NCBI GenBank assembly: GCA_016302215.1
Contig: JAEDNZ010000098.1
Coordinates: 1 to 7,077 of the forward strand
Source of the DNA: Muribaculaceae bacterium
GTDB lineage: Bacteria; Bacteroidota; Bacteroidia; Bacteroidales; Muribaculaceae
Direction of reading: 5' to 3'
Length of the DNA stretch: 7,077 nt
The notes under the pieces were generated by a model. The model made no database searches, was not told where the DNA came from, and was given only the letters and a program-made list of their open reading frames with translations. This document shows, piece after piece, positions 4,705-7,077 of the stretch (positions are counted from its first letter, which is position 1; every line of letters starts with the position of its first letter). A program made the position numbers and the translations under genes.

Positions 4705-7077
4705 CTATCGGGCGTTTTTGATGTATTCCGATGGTGAGATGCCAAACTCCTCTTTGAAGCACTGGCGGAAGTTGCCGAGGCTGCTCATACCCACCATATA
4801 CGCTACTTCTGACACGGTGTGGCTGCCTTCGGCCAGAAGCTCGCCGGCGCGGTGTGCGCGCAGTTTGCGCACCAGGCCCGCCACTGACAGCCCCGTCACG
4901 GCCTTGACTTTGCGGTATAGCGTAGAGTGGCTCATATACATCTTGTCGGCAATGAAGCCCACATCGAGGCCATCGTTGGAGATGTTCTCGTGGATTATGT
5001 CCTTGACCTTTTGCAAGAATTCGTTGTCGGCGGCGCTGAAGGCTGATACTATGATGCCCGTTTCGGCTTCGGCTTCGGCATCGGGGGCTTGCAGTGGCTG
5101 CGGTTCTTGCGTGAGGACTGCGGCGGCGAGCCGGTGGCGCATATTCAGCAGGTTGGACAGGCGCGAGCGCAGCAGCGATGATGAGAACGGCTTGGTGATG
5201 AAGGAGTCAGCACCGGCCTGATAGGCCTGTATGCGAGCCTCAGTGGAGGTCTTTGCCGTGACGATGACCACGGGGATATGCGAGGTGTCAATATCCGCCT
5301 TGAGAGCCTTGACCATCTCGATGCCGTCCATTTGAGGCATCATGATGTCAGTGACTATCATATCCGGCTTTTCATGCCGCGCTTTGGCGAGGCCATCTAC
5401 GCCATTGATGGCGGTGATTACCGAATAGCTGTCGGCGAGGGTCTCGCACACATAGTTGATGATGTCAATATTATCCTCCACGATGAGCACCAGAGGCTTA
5501 TCTGCAGCAGGCTGTGGCCGGCTCTCTGCGGCCGCGAGGCTATCCGGCGTGCTGTTAGTAGCAGCTATCGCCGGCGCAGGAGCGGTATTGATGCGCGTGG
5601 CGCCCGGATAGGTGTTGAAGGTGCGCAGACGGAAGCGGAATGTGGTGCCGCGATGCTGCTCGCTATCCACAAAGATTTCGCCCTCATGGATTTTCACCAG
5701 ATTATACACCAACGAAAGGCCTATGCCGGTGCCGAGGCGCTGCTCGCTGTTGCCCTCGCGATAATATCTGTCAAAAATGTGAGGCAAAGCCTCTGAGCTG
5801 ATGCCAAAGCCGGTGTCGTGAACCGATACTTCGGTGAATGGCACACCTGACTCGGAGGTGTGGCGCAGCGAGAGCACCACAGAGCCATCGGCGGTGTATT
5901 TGCACGCGTTTGACATCAGATTGTCAATAATCATATACACCACATCGCGGTCAAACCACAGCTTGTAGCCTCCCTCGGCGTTATCTTGCTCCACGCGAGT
6001 GTCAATCTGCAGCGCCGTGTTGGTGTTGAGCTGGCTATAGCGAGTGCCTATATCATTGATTACCTGTGAGAGGTCGCCGTAGGCCACTTTTAGTTTGCGG
6101 TTTTGGGTCTCGGTCTTGCGAAATTCGAGGATTGTGTTGATAAGCTCGAGCAGGCGTGAAGCCGACTTGTGGATTGCCGCGATTTTCTGGGCTATGCGCG
6201 CCGGCAGCCCCCGGTCAGCACGCAAGTCCTCGAGTGGGCCTATGATGAGTGTCAGCGGCGTGCGCAGTTCGTGAGTGATATTGGTGAAGAAGCGCATCCT
6301 CTCGGCGATGAGTTCTTGCTGGTGGTTGTTGTTCTTGCGCTCGAGAGCGAGGGCATATTCCAACGCAAGGCGTTTCTTGTAGAAGCGCACAATTGCCAAT
6401 ATCACGATGATAGCGCATAACACATACAGCAGCTTGGCCCACCATGTGGCGTAAAGCGGCGGATTAATCACTATGGGTATCACCGTCTCGGTCTCAGTCT
6501 CGGAGTGATTGCGTATCTTGGAGCGTATCACTATCTTGTAAGAGCCGGGTGGTATGTTGCGAAACGAGATGCCATCGTCAACGCCGGCTTGCACCCAGCG
6601 AGAGTCAAAGCCGTCAAGCTTGCAGCGACACTCCATCAGCCCTGCCACCGATGCATCGAGCACTCCAAAACATATCTTGAAGGTGTTTTCGTAGTAAGGT
6701 AACTCTATGGTGGTGTCAGCCTGCATATATATATCGCGCGGCGGCATTTCGGCATCGCCATATACCATAAACGAGCTTACCACCACCTTGTGGGCCTTGA
6801 TGGGCGAGGCTGTGGATTGTGGGTCAAAACGGCACAGGCCGTAGTGCGACCCGAAGAAGATTTTGCCCGAAGGCTCTTTAGCCACGCACCCGCAGGCAAA
6901 GTCGCCCCCTGAGAGGCCATCGCCCATGCCATAATTGCCTATGACCCGGAGTGTGGGAGAGAGCACGCTCACACCCGTGGCTGTGCTGACATACAGGCGG
7001 CCATTATTGTCAAACACCATCGCGCGCACTACGGCGTTGGCCAGGCCGTCATCGGTGGATATTATGCGCTTGACGTG
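4705..7077 (-). CDS. Hybrid two-component system sensor/regulator (HTCS), 5' end outside the window
   Basis: Residues are numbered from the GTG at 7029, which is not the true start: the frame stays open to 7077 and those 16 codons continue a propeller repeat (STDDGLANAVV). Family members are usually about 1,300-1,400 aa, so roughly 500-600 residues of periplasmic propeller are missing. Seen in order: the last Reg_prop repeats (to about 70); a Y_Y_Y domain (about 115-190, KLDGFDSRW at 137-145); one TM (196-215); a linking helix; HisKA with phospho-acceptor His253 in THELRTPL; HATPase_c with N374, DTGFGI (405-410) and GTGIGL (433-438); an Ala/Pro/Thr-rich linker; a receiver with acidic pair E518/D519, phospho-acceptor Asp561, Thr591 and Lys613; and an AraC-type double HTH (about 670-774). 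All catalytic residues are present, so the phosphorelay should work. Such proteins sense oligosaccharides in the periplasm and activate polysaccharide-utilisation genes. The ligand cannot be read from this part. Stop is TAG. Confidence 0.95.
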   Translation of the reverse strand, partial: HVKRIISTDDGLANAVVRAMVFDNNGRLYVSTATGVSVLSPTLRVIGNYGMGDGLSGGDFACGCVAKEPSGKIFFGSHYGLCRFDPQSTASPIKAHKVVVSSFMVYGDAEMPPRDIYMQADTTIELPYYENTFKICFGVLDASVAGLMECRCKLDGFDSRWVQAGVDDGISFRNIPPGSYKIVIRSKIRNHSETETETVIPIVINPPLYATWWAKLLYVLCAIIVILAIVRFYKKRLALEYALALERKNNNHQQELIAERMRFFTNITHELRTPLTLIIGPLEDLRADRGLPARIAQKIAAIHKSASRLLELINTILEFRKTETQNRKLKVAYGDLSQVINDIGTRYSQLNTNTALQIDTRVEQDNAEGGYKLWFDRDVVYMIIDNLMSNACKYTADGSVVLSLRHTSESGVPFTEVSVHDTGFGISSEALPHIFDRYYREGNSEQRLGTGIGLSLVYNLVKIHEGEIFVDSEQHRGTTFRFRLRTFNTYPGATRINTAPAPAIAATNSTPDSLAAAESRPQPAADKPLVLIVEDNIDIINYVCETLADSYSVITAINGVDGLAKARHEKPDMIVTDIMMPQMDGIEMVKALKADIDTSHIPVVIVTAKTSTEARIQAYQAGADSFITKPFSSSLLRSRLSNLLNMRHRLAAAVLTQEPQPLQAPDAEAEAETGIIVSAFSAADNEFLQKVKDIIHENISNDGLDVGFIADKMYMSHSTLYRKVKAVTGLSVAGLVRKLRAHRAGELLAEGSHTVSEVAYMVGMSSLGNFRQCFKEEFGISPSEYIKNAR
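5062..5079 (-). repeat. Three tandem hexamers in the receiver-HTH linker
   Basis: TTCGGC occurs three times in a row on the plus strand (GCCGAA on the coding strand). It encodes the Ala-Glu repeats in the linker of the hybrid sensor (about residues 651-656), between the receiver and the AraC-type HTH. Gain or loss of a unit keeps the frame, so it could alter only linker length. Confidence 0.85.

Noticed and set aside
4692..4707. TAGCC/GGCTA hairpin at the stop of the hybrid sensor, next to a run of T on the plus strand
   Set aside because: For the minus-strand gene the hairpin is followed by a run of A, the wrong orientation for an intrinsic terminator. No plus-strand transcript is known to arrive here.
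5278..5796. 172-codon open frame on the plus strand inside the hybrid sensor
   Set aside because: It is the reverse of well-conserved kinase and receiver sequence, with no recognisable domain or promoter.

Overview
The window looks like a piece of a Bacteroidales chromosome. Three things point there: a textbook Bacteroidetes promoter (TTG, 19 nt, TAnnTTTG) in front of the first gene, the near absence of Shine-Dalgarno sequences, and a hybrid two-component system of the kind largely confined to Bacteroidetes. The coding sequence is fairly GC-rich, with AT-rich gaps between genes. A gut family such as Muribaculaceae is plausible, but that is an inference and needs a search.

Layout: (1) 1-43 carries the promoter of mutS. 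(2) 44-2671 (+) is a complete mutS, the mismatch-recognition ATPase. (3) 2637-3962 (+) overlaps the end of mutS by 35 nt. It encodes an exported, membrane-anchored TPM-domain protein with four CxxC pairs and a Gly/Ser tail ending in Trp; its function is unknown. (4) 3993-4565 (-) converges on that pair with a 30-nt gap and encodes a Crp/Fnr-family regulator. (5) 4566-4704 is an AT-rich gap that probably holds the promoter of this regulator. (6) 4705-7077 (-) is the C-terminal portion of a hybrid two-component system (propeller end, Y_Y_Y, TM, histidine kinase, receiver, AraC-type HTH). Its start lies beyond the right edge.

The mutS-TPM pair is probably one transcript, but nothing visible links TPM to mismatch repair. 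The Crp-type gene and the hybrid sensor are both on the minus strand and are probably separate units. Hybrid systems of this type usually control a nearby polysaccharide-utilisation locus. No susC/susD or glycoside hydrolase gene is present here, so any target would be outside the window.

I see no mobile element, CRISPR array, RNA gene or clearly novel system. The observations most worth checking are the apparently leaderless mutS promoter and the topology of the TPM protein.
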